Below the pieces are notes generated by a model. That model saw nothing but the letters and a program-made list of their open reading frames with translations, did not search any database and was not told the DNA's origin. A stretch of 64,000 nt of DNA from Kalaharituber pfeilii. Lineage: Eukaryota > Ascomycota > Pezizomycetes > Pezizales > Pezizaceae. Every line of letters begins with the position of its first letter. The first letter of the stretch is position 1. Positions 60,501 through 64,000 of the stretch are shown here, one piece after another. Where the stretch lies: NCBI GenBank assembly GCA_015179045.1, contig WHUZ01000002.1, positions 806,001 through 870,000 on the forward strand, in the 5' to 3' direction. A program made the translations under genes and the position numbers.

Positions 60501-61267
60501 TACGTTGGAGGTAAGCCAATATCGAGCCGGAACATCCAACAGATGTCTTGCTGCTAACATCAATCCAAGCAGAAAGGCGTACAAGGTTTTCATGCCTTCT
60601 CTGCTCCGCATCGATCTCCAGAATTTCTAAGGCTGACTCCTCTTGTATATCAGCTACCACGACACCCATTTTCAAAGAAGACAACTTAAGTCGAGAAGTT
60701 TCATAGATGAACTCCACGCTCGGCCGAATGGATATGCGATAGGGCGTTGTCTGATCATCCTCTAGGCATGCCACCAGATTAGCAACTTCAACTTGAGGAG
60801 AAAAGGTTATGTCATCAAGTGTATGCTACCTGAGCCCTTGACAGAGTCATCCAGAAAATCGTCCATCCTTGACGGATATAACAAAACAGTAGGGTTCACG
60901 TGGGAAAGTACTATTCAGTAAACGATTAGCGTGGAAATGAAAACAGTGAATTTTCTACTGATGGAGGAGAAATAGACATACGAGTAGTGACAAAATCTGG
61001 GCCAGGGAACGAGATATCCTCCATAATGCTCAACTTCTGTTCGGTCTCCGTGTATACGGCACATCCAAAATTCGATCCCCGCTTGTCAATCGCACAGATG
61101 ATATGTTCAACGTCTTCATCCAGCGAATCTTGCAACGATTCTTGATTGACTGAACTTGCTGCTCCGTGTAAAGCTGGAATAGCAGAGGCATTCCTAGTGG
61201 CTGCTGGCGTTAAGCTTGCTGAGAGTGCAGAGAGCCTGGAAGCACCAATATTGGACCGAGATGCCAT
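57596..61267 (-). CDS. MSH5: Meiotic MutS homolog Msh5, 19 exons
   Basis: With Msh4 it clamps recombination intermediates and promotes meiotic crossovers; it lacks the mismatch-binding domain. Exons by eye: 60982-61267, 60830-60910, 60413-60791, 60251-60363, 59938-60185, 59811-59888, 59701-59760, 59296-59647, 59144-59240, 59008-59097, 58783-58957, 58704-58738, 58566-58647, 58408-58512, 58254-58350, 58043-58196, 57956-57973, 57781-57901, 57596-57718. Every junction is in phase, 897 aa (an upstream Met at 61291 would add 8). Motifs: SYLQRKK-type [24 protein letters not shown]-like [23 protein letters not shown], Walker [15 protein letters not shown] (641-648), [16 protein letters not shown], Walker [13 protein letters not shown] (716-721), [14 protein letters not shown] and VVAATHFH. 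The ATPase is intact, so the gene looks functional. Splice choices at the fifth, fourteenth and eighteenth introns rest on phase and conservation. Confidence 0.93.
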
Positions 61268-61291
61268 CCTGCATACAAGCAGGCTTTGCAC

Positions 61292-61504
61292 TGAGAATGA
61301 TCCTGCTGGTAGTTGCAGCTTTTTTGCATGAACGCTCAGTTAAATTTCAATAAACCCTTCCATGAGTTATACCACCGGTTACGGGAATGACGCGGCCCAA
61401 CTCGAACGGACGCCGGTACAAGACAGTGCTTCCCAAACAGGCATTGCCGACTCGATCACGTGATTGGGACTTGCAAATCCTTAGGTCTCTATGACTATCT
61501 GAAA
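61292..61504. promoter_or_regulatory. MSH5 upstream region
   Basis: Short stretch between the MSH5 start and the SINE copy; it should contain the MSH5 promoter. No meiotic control site was firmly recognised. Confidence 0.4.
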
Positions 61505-61860
61505 GAAAAAGCGAAAATTGAAAACGAGTTACCCCGGTCCCAGCTCCCAATTGTTCATCGTTAGAATTTCTAACCCCGAAGAAATCATTGCTGGAACCGA
61601 AGCATTACAATCTATCTTATTTACTTTGAAGATTCTAGACGACCCTCTTCTGCAGCTCGACGTGAGAATCGAACTGGGGCCCTCAATTCTACGAATCTCC
61701 ATGGCGCTACTCGCTGGTTCGGAAAGTATTGGAACGCTGCACAAATTGTGTACGCTATTCGCCTTTTAGAATAATGCAAATTTGTTATGTACCGTTCCAA
61801 TACTTTCCGAACCAGCGAGTACATAGTTGTTACCTCCATCACTAGAGACAACAACATTTC
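61505..61860 (-). mobile_element. tRNA-like SINE copy (copy 2), split by a MITE
   Basis: Aligns with 29090-29325. On the minus strand: TCTAGTGATGGAGGTAACAA, then (after the MITE) AGTTCGATTCTC as B box, then TTGTAATGCTTCGGTTCCAG and GAAATTCTAACGATGAACAA. The 110-bp MITE at 61710-61819 interrupts it. Confidence 0.6.
61710..61819. mobile_element. 110-bp MITE with perfect 27-bp TIRs and TA duplication
   Basis: CTCGCTGGTTCGGAAAGTAT (continuing TGGAACG) at 61710-61736 is the exact reverse complement of 61793-61819. TA flanks both sides (61708-61709, 61820-61821). The 56-bp centre is AT-rich. It lies inside the SINE copy, and the other SINE copy lacks it. Confidence 0.88.
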
Positions 61861-64000
61861 ACTTCAGATCTTGAACCCGTCACCGTCCCCCGTCCCCTCT
61901 CAATTGCACCCCACCTCTAGCAGCACCGGCAGCATCACCTCGAGCATTCGCACCATCAGCCTCCACAGCAGGTAGCTGCAGCAGTATTACCTTCCCCCTT
62001 TTCAGCAGTTGCCCCCCGCCCCCACTCCCATTCATCAAGGAGCCGTAGTAGCATCTGACCCCCCCTCCCCTCCCCGACGCCCCCCCCCACACACACACCA
62101 TCTCCAGCAGTCGCCGCAGCATCCTACCTCGCTTTCTCCCCTTTCCCTCCCCAGCAGCCGCAACAGCATCCCACATCGCCGTCTCCGACGGCCCCTCCCA
62201 CGGTCGTTTCAGCGACGCCTCCGACCGCCCTTACCCAGTTCCTTCAGGGGCCCTTTCGGCGGCATCTTCGACTCCTTCTCAGATTACCGAAATTACTCTT
62301 TGGTAGGTCCACTACATGAGCCTTTTTAGCTTCAATGATTATACAACATCCATTATTTGTGGCGTGGTGTCCATAGCTTGTAGGCGGCGTCTCTGATAGG
62401 TTCGGTTGAGGTTAACCGGGTGTTTGGTAAGGTTTAACTCTTGGTTGGTCGTTATCTGAATCCCTGGAAAACAACGACTTCATAATCAGGTATGCGTAGA
62501 TAAGAATAGATACATAAATCTAATCAAACGGCATATCTGTAGGACAACGAGCGAACGTGCGGGTTGGCTGGCGAGTAGAATATGAATTAACTGCATAAGT
62601 GATATGAACATGATCGTAGGGGAATGATAAAGGGTGAAGGATAATAATCCAGAATGAACGGTATGGACAATCGAGCTACCCTTCTTGTACCAATTGCCGC
62701 CAGTATCAGCATCTCTAAGCACAAGCATTCCACACTTCCCCATCTCCATTTGTGCTATCCGAGTGACAATTTACGTGATCTGCGGCGTAGCCGGACCCGA
62801 TGCCAGCGCAATAAAGTAGGAAATTGAGGAGGGCTAGCAGAAGTTGACCAAAATGAAGGATGAAGCTGCTACTGCAGCGTTAAAGGCTAGTATGACGGCA
62901 AAAAAAGGACCGGAATGCATAAATGGCAGCTCGAGAAGCCAAATGGCAGCAAGCTCGAGATACAACACTCACTGCCATCCCAAAAAAGCCCTGTGCATGA
63001 TGCGTAAAAAGATCCCAGTTACTGATCCAATAGAGGGTTCGTCAAAAGCTGGGGAGTGGGGGTTAATGGAGAATGTATAGAGTAAGAATCCCATAGCTAT
63101 TATAAAAAATGGTGGTAAGGTTACTACTTAAGGCCCACCTGCATGCGCAGGAAATGAAATATCTGCACAACAGCTATGATAGCTGGATTATATGAAAGTA
63201 TATATTTTTGTATCCGGAACCAAGACCTTCTGAGAACAATGCCAATTCTCGAGCCCTTTTTCTGCATACTATCCGCACCATTCCTCACTATATCTATGAG
63301 CTCATTGATATAAAGGATTGATTGGGTTCTGGATTGATATGCCATCTGAGAATTATATGCAGCATCAATTGCATTGATTTTGGGAAATTCGAATTTAGGG
63401 GGGGTGGGTATTTCTACACTATTTTGGTCTGAATTTTAGATATTTCACGAAATCTTGTATTTTCTATTTTTTCCTATATCATCTGATAGCGCGGCGTTTG
63501 TTGTATTTATTCATAACTTAGCCTATATTATTACTATATTGCTGGCATCAGTAATATAATATGAATTTGGCGGGGTTCCCATTCCGGGCACTTCTAGGTG
63601 ATCGAGGCACTTTTAGGCGAGTGATAGTAAAGTAACCACGTGACTACACACCTAGTATGGCCCAGATATCGGAAAATCCCGAGCTTCGCTCATGCTCCTG
63701 AGCAAGTTTACTTGGTAAACTTGAATGCGAAGATTTGCAGATTCGAGACTGGGTTTGCAAGATATATGAATAGATTCACTCATCACCGGAAAAAAAAGAA
63801 CCCCCCGCACCCCTCCAAAAAACGGACGGTTTCAAGTGACAAACATGGCGATACAGACTTTACCAACAATGGCAATAAACTAAGCGCATGTACACTCGAG
63901 TTTAACCTGCTCCCTGTTTTCATACATAGTACAGATAGATACTCAAGATACATACATCATATATTCATACTCATGGTATCCAAGCAGTCCAAATCCCTAT
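61861..64000. other. Terminal intergenic region
   Basis: Begins with a C-rich degenerate stretch (61885-62280: repeated CAGCAG/CCTCCC with ACACACAC at 62088-62098). AT-rich DNA without supported genes follows. Frames at 62009-62329, 62486-62749 and 62844-63080 have no recognisable family. Confidence 0.5.

Noticed and set aside
62009..62329. Proline/arginine-rich frame
   Set aside because: C-rich degenerate repeat; no start context, no family.

Overview
The window is nuclear DNA of a filamentous ascomycete (Pezizomycotina). The genes have short GT-AG introns with CTAAC/CTGAC-like branch sites. Recognisable proteins are fungal in type (Get2, mL61/Mrp49, Sds3, Pob3, Ssn3, fungal Trm4, Mmt-type CDF transporter, GPI mucin). 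Coding blocks are separated by AT-rich, repeat-laden gaps. Many introns per gene (MSH5 has 18) and decayed transposon matter would suit an early-diverging lineage such as Pezizomycetes, but that placement is inference. All exon boundaries below were read by eye from splice signals, phase and family conservation.

Layout. 1-1500 (-): 5' half of MET6 (methionine synthase), cut by the window edge. 2021-4439 (+): unrecognised 757-aa protein. 7352-8821 (+): secreted GPI-type mucin with [ST]TPC[ED] repeats. 9322-10836 (-): conserved fungal membrane protein, divergent from GET2 (11765-13352, +). 14059-15038 (-): MRP49/mL61. 16584-17947: a 1.36-kb TIR element with TA duplication and no ORF. 18797-21158 (+): SDS3 (Rpd3L). 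21900-22539 (+): AP-3 sigma subunit with a one-base break in a G run. 23824-26685 (+): TRM4. 26686-35378: 8.7-kb gene-poor tract with a SINE copy, foldback repeats and relics of copia and possibly LINE elements. 35379-35982 (+): small membrane protein. 36861-39581 (-): carnitine acetyltransferase. 39582-44862: low-complexity DNA, an orphan-family fragment and a broken HEM3 copy. 44863-46491 (+): SSN3/CDK8. 46690-47721: second, 5'-truncated copy of the TIR element. 47974-50005 (+): POB3. 51670-53414 (+): mitochondrial CDF transporter. 53733-54875 (-): unrecognised coiled-coil protein, divergent from SAS10 (55054-57307, +). 57596-61267 (-): MSH5 in 19 exons. 61292-64000: SINE copy interrupted by a 110-bp MITE, then AT-rich DNA.

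The genes do not form a pathway cluster. They are ordinary housekeeping genes: methionine synthesis, tail-anchored protein insertion (GET), mitochondrial translation, chromatin and transcription (Sds3, Ssn3, Pob3), tRNA methylation, vesicle traffic, carnitine shuttle, metal transport, ribosome biogenesis and meiotic crossing-over. I found no new defence or biosynthetic system. The most interesting content is the non-coding mobile DNA: a two-copy TIR element family with an internal hairpin and nested sub-element, a tRNA-like SINE family, a MITE nested in one SINE copy, and a foldback family. The HEM3 pseudogene and the frameshifted AP-3 sigma gene are also notable.
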